Notes under the pieces: generated by a model | Databases searched by the model: none | The model's input: the letters and a program-made list of their open reading frames with translations, nothing else | Told to the model about the DNA's origin: nothing | From: Candidatus Scybalocola faecigallinarum | Lineage (GTDB): Bacteria > Bacillota > Clostridia > Lachnospirales > Lachnospiraceae | Direction: 5' to 3' | Assembly: GCA_018711005.1 (NCBI GenBank) | Contig: DVIT01000028.1 | Location: 26,628 to 90,627, forward strand | Length of the DNA stretch: 64,000 nucleotides | Made by a program: the position numbers and the translations under genes | Shown here: positions 34,951-44,595 of the stretch, piece after piece | Position numbering within the stretch: position 1 is the stretch's first letter | Layout of the letters: each line of letters starts with the position of its first letter

Positions 34951-34979
34951 ATTATAGCGTTTTTCACAGAAGTTGTCAA
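34951..34979 (-). promoter_or_regulatory. Consensus promoter of the DUF6465 gene
   Basis: Minus strand TTGACA (34974-34979), 17-bp spacer, TATAAT (34951-34956): both hexamers are perfect sigma-A consensus, about 30 nt before the GTG start. Confidence 0.85.
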
Positions 34980-35012
34980 ATGTGTATGAAACGCTCCATG
35001 ATCCGCAGTTTT

Positions 35013-36365
35013 TCAGTCTACAGTAATGATCTTTTGCTCTCTGGACTTTTCAAGCTGCTCCAGGATCACAGGGATCAGCGCGTCTAAGGGCTGGGTTACC
35101 TGCTCCCCGGTGGTCATATTTTTCAAAGTCACTTTTCCTGCTGCGATTTCATCCTCGCCGATAAAGGCAGCAAACGGGATGCCCAGCTTGTCTGCATAAC
35201 CGATCTTATGCTTGAACTTTTTCTGTTCAAAATAAATCTGGGCAGGAACCCCGGCAGCGCGCATGGCTGTTGCCGTGCCGATGGCATAAGACAGATCCGA
35301 GGTCATAGGGATCACCAGCACAGCCGGGCCGGCAGCGGATGCATTTAAGTAGCCCATGGTGCTTAAAATATAAAACAGGCGGGTCAGGCCAATGGAAATA
35401 CCTACGCCGGGCAATTTTTTATCCGTATAATATTCTGCCAGGTTATCATAACGGCCGCCGGAGCAGATAGAACCGATCTCCGGATGCTTGTTAAATGTGG
35501 TTTCATAAACCGTGCCTGTATAATAATCCAGGCCTCTGGCAATACAAAGATCGATCTTATAGTTTTTCTCAGGCACGTTAAAGGCGGCAATGCCATTGGC
35601 AACAGCTTCCTGCTCATCCACACCCGCATCAAAAACAGCGCTTTTATTGCTGTATGCCCGCAGCTGCTCAATCACCTGCTGTGTTGATCCGGAAATGCTG
35701 ATAAACTTAAGGATTTCCCGGCACTGCTCTGATGATGCCCCAAGATCTTCCAGTTCCTTAGCCACAGCGTCCGGACCGATCTTTTCGATCTTATCCACGA
35801 TACGCAAAATATCCGTAACATTTTCCGACAGATCTAAAATTTCAAAAAATCCGGACAATACTTTGCGGTTATTGATGCGGATGGTAAAATCATCCAGGCC
35901 GAGGCTTGTGAAAATATTATAAATAATACTTGGAACCTCAGCGTCATTCATAATATCCAGCTTTGTATCGCCAATAATGTCGATGTCTGCCTGATAAAAC
36001 TCTCTGAAACGTCCCTTCTGGGCACGCTCGCCCCGGTAAACCTTACCAATCTGGAAACGTTTAAACGGAAATGTCAGGCTGCTGTAATTTTTTGCCACAT
36101 ATTTTGCCAAAGGCACGGTCAGGTCAAAACGCATGGCCAGATCTGTATCCCCTTTGTTAAAGCGGTAAATCTGTTTCTCTGTTTCTCCTCCGGCCTTTGC
36201 CAAAAGCACCTCTGAGGACTCCAGGATTGGCGTATCCAAAGGCAAAAATCCATAGGATGCATACACATCCTGAAGGGTACGGACGATTTTATCAAATTTT
36301 AACTGCTCCTGGGGCAGCAATTCCATAAATCCGGACAATGTTCTCGGGGTCACTTTATTTCCCAT
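35013..36365 (-). CDS. hisS: Histidine--tRNA ligase
   Basis: A 450-residue class II synthetase that charges tRNA-His. Motif 2 region KVYRGERAQKGRFREFYQADIDIIG, the histidine signature GLDYYTGTVYE and motif 3 GISIGLTRLF are all present, followed by an anticodon-binding domain (about 330-430). HisZ is less likely because the HisRS-type motifs and anticodon domain are intact. ATG follows GGAAGGAG. A promoter lies at 36444-36472. The ~75-nt leader has a GGGGAC/GTCCCC hairpin (36398-36417) and is far too short for a T-box. Confidence 0.92.
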   Translation of the reverse strand: MGNKVTPRTLSGFMELLPQEQLKFDKIVRTLQDVYASYGFLPLDTPILESSEVLLAKAGGETEKQIYRFNKGDTDLAMRFDLTVPLAKYVAKNYSSLTFPFKRFQIGKVYRGERAQKGRFREFYQADIDIIGDTKLDIMNDAEVPSIIYNIFTSLGLDDFTIRINNRKVLSGFFEILDLSENVTDILRIVDKIEKIGPDAVAKELEDLGASSEQCREILKFISISGSTQQVIEQLRAYSNKSAVFDAGVDEQEAVANGIAAFNVPEKNYKIDLCIARGLDYYTGTVYETTFNKHPEIGSICSGGRYDNLAEYYTDKKLPGVGISIGLTRLFYILSTMGYLNASAAGPAVLVIPMTSDLSYAIGTATAMRAAGVPAQIYFEQKKFKHKIGYADKLGIPFAAFIGEDEIAAGKVTLKNMTTGEQVTQPLDALIPVILEQLEKSREQKIITVD

Positions 36366-36443
36366 AGGTAATCTCCTTCCAATCTCTTATCCCTTGTGGG
36401 GACAGTCCGCCGTCCCCAGGGGCATGTAAATACGGTATTTCTT

Positions 36444-36472
36444 ATCTTACCACATCCTATGGGAATTTTCAA
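36444..36472 (-). promoter_or_regulatory. hisS promoter
   Basis: Minus strand TTGAAA (36467-36472), 17-bp spacer, TAAGAT (36444-36449). The -35 overlaps the last codons of the upstream phosphodiesterase gene. Confidence 0.6.
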
Positions 36473-36924
36473 TCAATAGGGATCTTTTGGGCGGTCCATG
36501 TATAGTCTGCTTCATTGATCTCCATCACCGCCATGGACAGCGGCCCGCCAAACCGGGGCCTGCCGCAGCTCCCCGGATTCAGCCACAGCCGTCCGTCGAT
36601 TATTTCCTGAAAATATTTATGGCTGTGGCCAAAGATCACCACATCAATACCATCCAGGTTCCGGGCAACATCTCTTTTATCATGGGTCAGGAAAAAGTGT
36701 ACGCCCCCGATCTGAAAACGCAGACTATCCTTAAGGCTTCCTGCCCACATCCGGTCATTATTTCCCCGTACCGCATAAATGCTCCCCAAGGGACGCAGGG
36801 CATCCAGAATGCTTTCTCTGGCAAAATCTCCGGCATGGATAATGGCATCGCACGTTTTTACCACCTCTAAAACCGAAGGCCGCAAAACATCGTGGGTATC
36901 TGACATAACTGCGATCCGTTTCAT
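36469..36924 (-). CDS. YfcE/MJ0936-type metallophosphoesterase
   Basis: A 151-residue single-domain calcineurin-like phosphoesterase. The metal motifs are in order: SDTHDV (residues 8-13), HAGDFA (about 31), RGNND (about 53), THD (about 80) and FGHSHKYF (about 98), then LNPGSCGRPR, characteristic of the YfcE/MJ0936 group. It hydrolyses phosphodiesters such as bis-pNPP in vitro; the physiological substrate is unknown. It lies 11 nt after the carboxylesterase gene and shares its transcript. Confidence 0.87.
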   Translation of the reverse strand: MKRIAVMSDTHDVLRPSVLEVVKTCDAIIHAGDFARESILDALRPLGSIYAVRGNNDRMWAGSLKDSLRFQIGGVHFFLTHDKRDVARNLDGIDVVIFGHSHKYFQEIIDGRLWLNPGSCGRPRFGGPLSMAVMEINEADYTWTAQKIPID

Positions 36925-36935
36925 TTTGCACCTCG

Positions 36936-38498
36936 TCAGTGGAGTATAATGGCATCTTCATCCGGTTCTTCAAACACCGGCATACATGGCCCGGCTTCCA
37001 TAAGCATTTCTAAAAGCTCGTGATCATAGTTATGGGCCACTTTGCAGCTTCGGTCAAAGATCATCGTCGCCTCATCTCCCGGAGTGCTTGCCGGCCAGCA
37101 GGGAAGGGCCGGGATGTTTGGATTGCCATAACGGGCAAAGGCCACCCATGCGCCGCTCATGCGTTCTTCCAGACGGTCGGAAACCCCCGGGATATTGCAC
37201 ACAGCAACCTTATCTGTATTATGGAACACAAAGGGGATCTCCGAGCAGTGCCATGCCGGCTTTCCTCCTTCCAGAGGAAACTCATAGGCAAATAAATAGG
37301 AATACACCGGCGCTTCATTATAAACGCTGCGCTTTGCAACATAATCCGCTGTAGGTACCCGGAACAGACCGTCCAGCACAAGCAGATCGCACAGGTTTTT
37401 GTCCGGATACGCCTTCTTAAACAGGGGAACCAGCTTGCTGCCATAATCACCGTACTTTTTCTCCAACATAGCCATGATCTGTGACTGGGGCAGCTGATCC
37501 TTATTTTCCACACCGGGGCCAAAGGCAAATTCGCCAAATACTGTACCGATCATGAGAGGGATGGTCTTTGCGTGATCCCTGAATCCGACTTCTCTTGGAT
37601 CGCCCACATAATAATCGTCCGCCAAAGGCGAAGTGCCTACATACTCTCCGGCTTTATCCAACGCCGGAGCCACCTTATTATACGCCTTTGCCAGGTCTAC
37701 ATAAGGAATGGTTTCCAGCTGTTCAATCTCACTGACACTCAGCCCAAGCTCCTCTAAAAGGGCCTCCACCAGAGGCGCTGCATCGGTTTTTTCCGGATTT
37801 CCGAATTCATCTAAAACGCCGCTTTGAATGATCCCCTTATGGAACAGGCCGTCTGCCTCCGGCGTCTGCATCAGCACAGTCACCTTCATTCCTCCGCCGG
37901 ACTGGCCAAATAATGTTACATTGTCCGGGTCACCGCCAAACCGGGCAATGTTATCCCGGATCCACCGCAGCGCTTCCACCATGTCTGCGGTGCCTGCATT
38001 TGCAGAACGGGCATACTTTTCACTATAATCCGACAAGTTAAGATAGCCCAGGATATTCAGTCGGTGATTTAACGAAACAACCACAACGTCTCCGGTCTGG
38101 CACAGATTTGTCCCGTCATAAGCCACCTGCTCAATGGATGAGCCTGCAAAAAATCCGCCCCCGTGGAGCCACACCATAACCGGCTTTTTCGCCTCAGGAT
38201 CCAAAGAACCGGTCCAAATATTCAAATACTGGCAGTTTTCATCCATAGGCCAGTAGCGGTGGGGCACCATCAGCTCTCCGTTAGGCACATCCTGATTCAT
38301 CAGAGGGCAAACATAGCCATATGACAGAGCGTCCTTTACTCCATCCCAGGGCTTTACCGGAACCGGCGCCTGGAACCGCTTTGCGTCCGCATACTTGATC
38401 CCCTGGAAAATATACGTGCCGTCCAGCTGAAATCCTCTCAGCTTTCCTGCCTTTGTCTGTACGGTTGTAGATGCATCACATAAAAATTGTCTTGCCAT
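36936..38498 (-). CDS. Type B carboxylesterase / lipase family protein
   Basis: A 520-residue alpha/beta hydrolase of the carboxylesterase type B family. The oxyanion-hole motif is VWLHGGGFFAGS (about 105) and the nucleophile elbow is LFGQSGGG (Ser about residue 195). A late catalytic His is plausible in KPAWHCSEIPFVF. No signal peptide, so cytosolic. Start at ATG 38498 behind GGGGAG; a 12-codon upstream extension overlaps the helicase gene. It cleaves carboxyl esters; sugar-ester or xenobiotic substrates are possible. Located 22 nt after the EndoQ-UvrD gene, without evident functional link. Confidence 0.87.
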   Translation of the reverse strand: MARQFLCDASTTVQTKAGKLRGFQLDGTYIFQGIKYADAKRFQAPVPVKPWDGVKDALSYGYVCPLMNQDVPNGELMVPHRYWPMDENCQYLNIWTGSLDPEAKKPVMVWLHGGGFFAGSSIEQVAYDGTNLCQTGDVVVVSLNHRLNILGYLNLSDYSEKYARSANAGTADMVEALRWIRDNIARFGGDPDNVTLFGQSGGGMKVTVLMQTPEADGLFHKGIIQSGVLDEFGNPEKTDAAPLVEALLEELGLSVSEIEQLETIPYVDLAKAYNKVAPALDKAGEYVGTSPLADDYYVGDPREVGFRDHAKTIPLMIGTVFGEFAFGPGVENKDQLPQSQIMAMLEKKYGDYGSKLVPLFKKAYPDKNLCDLLVLDGLFRVPTADYVAKRSVYNEAPVYSYLFAYEFPLEGGKPAWHCSEIPFVFHNTDKVAVCNIPGVSDRLEERMSGAWVAFARYGNPNIPALPCWPASTPGDEATMIFDRSCKVAHNYDHELLEMLMEAGPCMPVFEEPDEDAIILH

Positions 38499-38520
38499 AA
38501 GTAATCTCCCCTTTTCATTA

Positions 38521-41500
38521 TCACATAAAGTCAAATAAGTTCATCTGCCTGCCGCTATGGGTCTGCCGGGCCCGTGAAGCTTCCTGGCGCAGGACTGTGT
38601 CCGGCAGTTCTTCCAGAAAATCAGAAGATTCCCCGAACCAGGTGATCACCAGCTCCTCTTTGGCCCTGGTTATACCCACAAAAAACAGGCGACGTTCTTC
38701 TTCCGTATTTGCCGGATGCTTCTCGCTTTCGTAGGGAAGCATCCCTTTTTCAACGCCGGACAGCATGACCACCGGAAATTCCAGCCCCTTCGCCCCGTGA
38801 AGGGTCATAAGGGTCACCGCCTGGGCGTCATAATTTTTACTGCCGCACCGGGTCAGATCGCTTTCAATGCCTAAATGGACGGCATCCATAAACTCAGCCA
38901 TGGTTTTATAAAATCCGGTCATATGGGCCAGCTTTTCCATGGCCGCATCCTGTGAAAAATCCATGGCTTTGATCCATGTTTCCACAAACTTGTCCGGCTT
39001 TTTCTTAAAGGCCTGGTCAAACTGGGCCCGGTAGGATTCAAGGATCTCCCGGGACATGGCATTATTTTCATAATCCCATAAAAGCTTCAGACATGTACCG
39101 GCAGCCATCTCGTCCTGAGGATTAAGCATCCAGTCAAAAAAGGCCAGACTTCCCCGGACACTTTTTTCTGTAAGGAAATCATCCCTTCCGGCGACCACAT
39201 AAGGGATCCCTTCATTTTGAAGGCATTCTTCCAAAAGCTTTGCCTGGCGGTGGGTCCGGTACAATATAGCAATATCGGAAAAGCTGCGGGCCTGTGTGTC
39301 CCGGGCCTGCCATGCATTTTCCTGGGCATCCAGCATGTCAATGCCCCCAATATACCGGTTGATCTCATGGGCAATGTAAATAGCCATGGCCCGCTCGCTT
39401 TGTCCGCGGACAACCCGCACCGGCTCCCCGTCCGGCAAAAATGCCTCAAGAAGACGCTTTTCTCCCGGATTGTGATGGATCACCGACAATGCGCACTCTA
39501 GGATCTGAGGTGAAGAACGGTAATTTTGCGTCAGACGCAGCATACGGGTCCCCGGAAAATCCTGGGCAAGCTTTAAAAAGCACCGGGAATCAGAGCCCCG
39601 AAAGCCGTAAATAGACTGGTCTCCGTCGCCAATAACAAACAGCTCCTTGCCCTGCTGGTTCCAGTGTTTGATCAGCGCATACTGCACCGGGTTAATATCC
39701 TGGAACTCATCCACAAGAAGATAGTCAAACTCCGGCCAAACCTCATCGCTGATCTTAAGCACCTCCAGGATCAGATCATCAAAATCCAGGGCGCCCTGCT
39801 GATGAAGTCGGCTGTTATAGGTTTGAATCGCTGCGGACAGCGTTTTCCGGTCATGAGCGTTCTCATCCGACCCGGAAACTTCCCCGTCTTTGGGCCAGAC
39901 GCTTTTGGCCAGAGAAACCTGCTGCAAAAATGCCCCGGCAGAAAGGTCAAGGCCGTATTCCTTTACAACATCTGCCGCCAGATCCAAGGTCTCCCAGGAA
40001 TCTGCCAGAGTAAAGGCCTGGCCCCGCTTTTTTAAAAGCTCCAGGCAAAGGGCATGGAACGTTCCCACATGGAGTCTGCGGGCCTTACTCTTTACTGCCG
40101 GATCAGCAGCCAGCCTGGCCTTAAGCTCCCCTGCCGCCTTATTGGTAAAGGTAACGGCCGTTATCTGCCCCGGCTTGATCCGGCGCACACTGAGCATATA
40201 GGCCAGCCGGGCGATCAGTGTGCGGGTCTTTCCGGTTCCCGGACCTGCCACAACGGCCACGCACCGATCAAGGCTTGTAACTGCTTCCTGCTGCTGTGGA
40301 TTCAGCCCCGGCGCCAGGCCGTTTTCCCCGGCGGCTGCCCTGCCTGTATCTGCCGTAGCAAGTGCTCCGCCCATGTCCGCGCCGGTGTCCTTGCCGGCAT
40401 CCGCGCCAATGTCTGGCACGGCTTTTTCTGCCGCCGTTTCGGCATCAGAGCCCTCCTGCGTTGGTTTTTCAATATTTGGAACCGGAGACTGCTGAGAGGC
40501 TGCACCAGCGCTTCCGGCACCGCCCAAAGTGTAAAAAAAGCTCATCTGGCCATCCACATTGTTCAGTTCTTCATGGGAAAACAGCCGGATCTTTCCGTAT
40601 TCCCCATCAAAGCCGGGGAGCCGCTCCACTTTGCCCTGGCGCAGGCGCTGGATACCGGAAGCAATGAGATTGCCAAAGGAACGTCCAATATCTTCCACAG
40701 GCACATTTCTTAAAATCTCAAACTCCGGCCCCAGGGTGCGGATCATTTCCTCATATTTCCGGGCAACCTTTACACTGGATGAAGCGTGGCCGGTGGCAGC
40801 CCCGATCACTTCCAGAAGGGGCACCAGACTTTCAAAGGGCCGGGCATTGGGTGCGATCCGCCCCTCCGGCTGGTCGGCCAGCTGTTCCACCCGATGGGAA
40901 ACGCCGATGGTCAGCTTACGGCCGCACACCGGGCATTTCCCGCCGTACTTTTGGGACTCTGACGGGCTTAGGCACACATGACACTTTCTGTGTCCGTCAA
41001 AATGGTATTTTCCTTCCTCCGGGAAAAACTCAATCGTCCCGTAAAGACCGTCGCCAGTCTGAATCGCCTTATAAAGGCCGTCATAAGACAGCTCCATGTC
41101 AAATAAATTAGCCTCCCTGCCAAGCTTTGCCGGAGAATGGGCATCAGAGTTGGAAATCAGCTGGTATTTATCCAGGGCAGAAACCCGCCAGTTCATGGGC
41201 GGATCCGAAGAAAGCCCGGTTTCCACGGCATGGATCTCTGATGCCAAATCTTCAAAGCATTCTTCAACTGTATCAAATCCGGAAAATGCCCCGAACATGG
41301 AAAAATGCGGCGTCCAAATGTGGGCAGGCACATACATGGCCCGGGGGCAAAGCGTCAGAATGATCTCCAAAAGATCCCGGCAGTCAATGCCCAGGATGGG
41401 CCGCCCGTCAGAATGGATATTGCCGATGGCTTCCAGCTTTTGAGAAATGGTCTGAGCCGCTTCCAGGTCCGGCAGCAGAATAAGGCTGTGGACCTTGCGC

Positions 41501-41799
41501 ACCTTATCATTTTTCTTATAAATAGAACTGATCTCTCCGGTAACAGCAAAGCGGGGGATAAAATCATCCGGCGCAATACCGTCATGGATCCGGTACTCCT
41601 CTTTTAATACATAAAGCCCGTCCTGATCCGGCTCCAGCTTTTCCATAAGTTCTTCCCGCCAGGCCGGATGGGTAAAATCTCCCGTGCCTATGATATGGAT
41701 ACCTTTTTTCCTGGCCCAAAGATCCAAATATACAGGGGTACAGTCTTTGCTTGTTGCCCGGGAATACCCGGAATGAATATGCAGATCCCCAATATACAT
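38521..41799 (-). CDS. EndoQ-like PHP nuclease fused to UvrD/Rep helicase
   Basis: A 1092-residue fusion. Residues 1-~410 form an EndoQ-type PHP nuclease: GDLHIHSGYS (5-13), GTGDFTHP (38-45), the VPAHIWTPHFSMFG block (157-170), SNSDAHSP (216-223) and a C-x2-C...C-x2-C zinc ribbon (Cys273, 276, 289, 292). EndoQ enzymes nick DNA 5' to uracil, hypoxanthine or abasic sites. A Gly/Ala/Asp-rich linker (about 425-495) leads to a superfamily 1 helicase with Walker A GPGTGKT (519-525), DEFQDINP and late LMTLHGAKGLEFPVV and FVGITRAKEEL motifs. All key residues look intact. It probably couples damage nicking with strand unwinding; experimental function of the fusion is unknown to me. ATG follows CAGGAGAG. 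Confidence 0.85.
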   Translation of the reverse strand: MYIGDLHIHSGYSRATSKDCTPVYLDLWARKKGIHIIGTGDFTHPAWREELMEKLEPDQDGLYVLKEEYRIHDGIAPDDFIPRFAVTGEISSIYKKNDKVRKVHSLILLPDLEAAQTISQKLEAIGNIHSDGRPILGIDCRDLLEIILTLCPRAMYVPAHIWTPHFSMFGAFSGFDTVEECFEDLASEIHAVETGLSSDPPMNWRVSALDKYQLISNSDAHSPAKLGREANLFDMELSYDGLYKAIQTGDGLYGTIEFFPEEGKYHFDGHRKCHVCLSPSESQKYGGKCPVCGRKLTIGVSHRVEQLADQPEGRIAPNARPFESLVPLLEVIGAATGHASSSVKVARKYEEMIRTLGPEFEILRNVPVEDIGRSFGNLIASGIQRLRQGKVERLPGFDGEYGKIRLFSHEELNNVDGQMSFFYTLGGAGSAGAASQQSPVPNIEKPTQEGSDAETAAEKAVPDIGADAGKDTGADMGGALATADTGRAAAGENGLAPGLNPQQQEAVTSLDRCVAVVAGPGTGKTRTLIARLAYMLSVRRIKPGQITAVTFTNKAAGELKARLAADPAVKSKARRLHVGTFHALCLELLKKRGQAFTLADSWETLDLAADVVKEYGLDLSAGAFLQQVSLAKSVWPKDGEVSGSDENAHDRKTLSAAIQTYNSRLHQQGALDFDDLILEVLKISDEVWPEFDYLLVDEFQDINPVQYALIKHWNQQGKELFVIGDGDQSIYGFRGSDSRCFLKLAQDFPGTRMLRLTQNYRSSPQILECALSVIHHNPGEKRLLEAFLPDGEPVRVVRGQSERAMAIYIAHEINRYIGGIDMLDAQENAWQARDTQARSFSDIAILYRTHRQAKLLEECLQNEGIPYVVAGRDDFLTEKSVRGSLAFFDWMLNPQDEMAAGTCLKLLWDYENNAMSREILESYRAQFDQAFKKKPDKFVETWIKAMDFSQDAAMEKLAHMTGFYKTMAEFMDAVHLGIESDLTRCGSKNYDAQAVTLMTLHGAKGLEFPVVMLSGVEKGMLPYESEKHPANTEEERRLFFVGITRAKEELVITWFGESSDFLEELPDTVLRQEASRARQTHSGRQMNLFDFM

Positions 41800-41843
41800 A
41801 AGCGTTTTCTCTCCTGCTCATTTATAATTTGGCGCACCTGACG

Positions 41844-43568
41844 TCACTCCATATAGCCGCCTTTCATGGGTGAAGCCGCGCACCTGGCGTATAATTTCAG
41901 TACGCCCTTTTCCTGCAGGCCCATTTTCGGCTTCCATGCCGCCCTGCGCACGTTAAGTATCTCATCGATTTCCTCCGGCGTTTTATACTGGCCGCCAACC
42001 CCCACAAGCTCAAGAATACGCTCCGGAATATCGATGCGGATCAGATCCCCTTCCTCCACAAGGGCGATGGGGCCGCCCTGGGCCGCTTCCGGGGAAATAT
42101 GGCCGATCGCCGGCCCCCTGGAGGCTCCGGAAAAACGTCCGTCCGTAAGCAGGGCAATGGACGCCCCAAGCTGAGGGTCTGAGGAAATAGCCTCTGTCGT
42201 GTAAAACATTTCCGGCATGCCGCTGCCCTTTGGGCCTTCATAGCGGATGATCACGCCGTCTCCCGGACAGATCTCATGGGTCAAAATGGCCCGGATTGCG
42301 TCCTCCTCACAGTCAAAGGGCCGGGCACGCACTACGGCCTTAAACATTTCCTTTGGTACAGCCGTATGCTTGACTACGGCCCCGTCCGGGGCAAGATTCC
42401 CTTTTAATACAGCAATACTGCCATCTGTGCCAAAGGGACGGTCAAAGGGACGGATCACATCTTCCCGCTTCAGTCCCCATGATTCCTGTAAATACTTTTG
42501 GCCCTTTTCATAAAATCCGGACGCCTTTAAGTCCGTAAGATTTTCTCCCAGCGTTTTTCCAGTCACTGTCATCACATCCAGATGGAGCATTTCACGGATT
42601 TCCTCCATGATCGCCGGAACACCGCCGGCATAGTAAAAGAACTGCGCCGGCCACTGGCCTGTGGGACGGATGTTCAGCAGATAATGGGCGCCCCTGTGAA
42701 GGCGGTCAAACGTCTCCCCATCCATATCAACGCCAAATTCCCGGGCAATGGCCGGAAGATGGAGCAGGGAATTGGTAGAACCGGAAATGGCTGCATGGAC
42801 CATCACCGCATTTTCAAAAGATTCCCGGGTCACAAGCTTCCGGGGCGTCCACTGGTTTTTGGCCAGCCACACAGCCTGTTCCCCTGCCTTTTGCGCTGTC
42901 TCCCGAAGCTCTCTGCTTGTGGCAGGCATAAGGGCCGTGCCCGGAAGCATAAGGCCAAGCACTTCCGCCATAATCTGCATGGTGGAGGCAGTCCCCATAA
43001 AGGAACATGCCCCGCAGGACGGACAGGCATGATGCTTATAAAAATCCATCTGCTCTTTTGTAATTTCCCCCCGCTCATACATGGCGCTGTACTTCCCGAT
43101 CTGTTCCAGGGTCAAAAGCTCTGGTCCGGCTTCCATAACGCCCCCGGTCACCAGGATCGATGGAATGTTGATCCGCCCCACAGCCATAAGGTGGGCCGGA
43201 ACACTTTTATCACAGCTGGCCAAAAATACGCCCCCGTCAAAGGGCGTGGCCTTTGCATGGATCTCGATCATATTGGCCATCATATCCCTGGAAGGCAGGG
43301 AATAATTGATCCCGTCGTGGCCCTGGGCCTCCCCGTCACAAATATCCGTGCAAAAATACCGAGCCCCAAAGCCTCCCGCCAAAGCCACGCCATTGCGCAC
43401 ATGCTCCACAAGCTCCAGTAAATGGACGCTTCCGGGATGGCTGTCTCCAAACGCGCTTTCAATAATAATCTGCGGCCTGGACAGATCTTCCACCGTCCAA
43501 CCGCTTCCAAGGCGCAGCGGATCCAGCTCCGGAGCGATCTCCCGCAATTTCTGACTGCACAGCTCCAT
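41844..43568 (-). CDS. IlvD/Edd family dehydratase
   Basis: A 574-residue Fe-S dehydratase of the dihydroxy-acid / phosphogluconate dehydratase family. Cluster cysteines appear in [21 protein letters not shown] and [13 protein letters not shown]; the C-terminal signature is [21 protein letters not shown]. Start at ATG 43568 behind AAAGGAGG. There are no other branched-chain genes here, and the first half lacks some IlvD-typical wording (ARSFCTDI in place of common motifs), so a sugar-acid dehydratase is a real alternative to IlvD. First gene of a run that continues with EndoQ-UvrD, esterase and phosphodiesterase. Confidence 0.8.
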   Translation of the reverse strand: MELCSQKLREIAPELDPLRLGSGWTVEDLSRPQIIIESAFGDSHPGSVHLLELVEHVRNGVALAGGFGARYFCTDICDGEAQGHDGINYSLPSRDMMANMIEIHAKATPFDGGVFLASCDKSVPAHLMAVGRINIPSILVTGGVMEAGPELLTLEQIGKYSAMYERGEITKEQMDFYKHHACPSCGACSFMGTASTMQIMAEVLGLMLPGTALMPATSRELRETAQKAGEQAVWLAKNQWTPRKLVTRESFENAVMVHAAISGSTNSLLHLPAIAREFGVDMDGETFDRLHRGAHYLLNIRPTGQWPAQFFYYAGGVPAIMEEIREMLHLDVMTVTGKTLGENLTDLKASGFYEKGQKYLQESWGLKREDVIRPFDRPFGTDGSIAVLKGNLAPDGAVVKHTAVPKEMFKAVVRARPFDCEEDAIRAILTHEICPGDGVIIRYEGPKGSGMPEMFYTTEAISSDPQLGASIALLTDGRFSGASRGPAIGHISPEAAQGGPIALVEEGDLIRIDIPERILELVGVGGQYKTPEEIDEILNVRRAAWKPKMGLQEKGVLKLYARCAASPMKGGYME

Positions 43569-43629
43569 TATACTCCTCCTTTGAAATACCGGGTTGACCC
43601 ACAAATGGGCATGACCGGCTCATGGATCT

Positions 43630-43658
43630 ATTGTATCATTATTAAAAAAACAGGACAA
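43630..43658 (-). promoter_or_regulatory. Promoter of the dehydratase gene
   Basis: Minus strand TTGTCC (43653-43658), 17-bp spacer, TACAAT (43630-43635), about 60 nt before the ATG. Confidence 0.6.
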
Positions 43659-43723
43659 TGCGTTTATTTCACTTCCGGACTTCCATTCTAACAGGTGTCC
43701 GCTCCGCCAGCGAAACTGTCCCC

Positions 43724-43752
43724 TTGACTTTCTCCAGGTTGTGTTCCATACT
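43724..43752 (+). promoter_or_regulatory. Promoter of the inositol monophosphatase family gene
   Basis: TTGACT (43724-43729), 17-bp spacer, CATACT (43747-43752), about 30 nt before the ATG; divergent from the dehydratase promoter. Confidence 0.55.
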
Positions 43753-43782
43753 GAAAGCAAATAAAAAAGGAGGCACATACCT

Positions 43783-44595
43783 ATGACCCATCCGGATATT
43801 CACACGCTGATCCAGCTGGTCCATGAGACACGCCCGCTGATCACAGAAACTGAGAACGCAAAAAACGTTACAGTTAAAGGCTATGCGGACTTTGTGACCA
43901 TGGTGGATACCAGCGTACAGGAATTTTTAAAAGAAAAGCTTTTTAAGATCGCACCCCATGTACAGTTTATGGGAGAAGAAAATCATATGGATCAGATCGA
44001 CCCGAAAAAGCCGTCATGGATCCTCGATCCCATTGACGGCACGACAAATCTTATTTTTGATTATCATCACAGCGCAGTTTCCCTGGCCTATTATGACGGA
44101 AACCGCATCCAGATGGGCGTTGTGTACAACCCCTTTTCCGGCGAAACCTTTTATGCCAGCCGGGGCCAGGGCGCCTTTTTAGATGAGAAGCCCATCCGCG
44201 TCACCAAACACAGCAGCCTGGACCAAAGCCTGATCTCCATCGGCACCTCCCCCTATGACCGGGAGCTGGCCCGGGAAAACTTCCGCATATTTCTGGAAGT
44301 TTTCCAAAAAAGCCTGGACATCCGCCGCAGCGGCTCCGCAGCCTTAGATCTGGCCTATGTGGCCTGCGGTCGCCTGGACGGATTTTTTGAAAAGAATCTT
44401 AAGCCCTGGGACTTTGCCGCCGGTTCTGTGATCCTTGAAGAAGCCGGCGGACAGATCACCAACGATATGGGACAGCCCCTGAATTTTTGCAAAAACCAAA
44501 ATATCGTTTCCAGCAACGGGCTGATCCACGAAAAACTTCTGGAATGTCTGTGCCCGTTGGACGGTCAGTCAAAAAACACAGAGGTGGATAAATAG
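43783..44595 (+). CDS. Inositol monophosphatase (SuhB) family protein
   Basis: A 270-residue Mg-dependent sugar phosphatase. The metal site is visible: GEENHMD (about 65), WILDPIDGTTNLIF (about 82-95) and the late KPWDFAAGSVILEEAGG (about 208). Members dephosphorylate inositol 1-phosphate, fructose 1,6-bisphosphate, PAP or NADP; the substrate cannot be chosen from sequence. Good AAAGGAGG ribosome site. Its last 31 nt overlap the convergent cysK gene on the other strand, with no room for a terminator. Confidence 0.88.
   Translation: MTHPDIHTLIQLVHETRPLITETENAKNVTVKGYADFVTMVDTSVQEFLKEKLFKIAPHVQFMGEENHMDQIDPKKPSWILDPIDGTTNLIFDYHHSAVSLAYYDGNRIQMGVVYNPFSGETFYASRGQGAFLDEKPIRVTKHSSLDQSLISIGTSPYDRELARENFRIFLEVFQKSLDIRRSGSAALDLAYVACGRLDGFFEKNLKPWDFAAGSVILEEAGGQITNDMGQPLNFCKNQNIVSSNGLIHEKLLECLCPLDGQSKNTEVDK

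Noticed and set aside
35013..36365. HisZ regulatory subunit in place of HisS
   Set aside because: Histidine-specific motifs and the anticodon-binding domain are present and there is no his biosynthesis operon.
36366..36450. T-box leader for hisS
   Set aside because: The leader from the promoter is only about 75 nt and lacks the T-box core; it has just a GGGGAC/GTCCCC hairpin.
41844..43568. Firm assignment as ilvD
   Set aside because: Family membership is clear, but no branched-chain amino acid genes are near and sugar-acid dehydratases share the same signatures.
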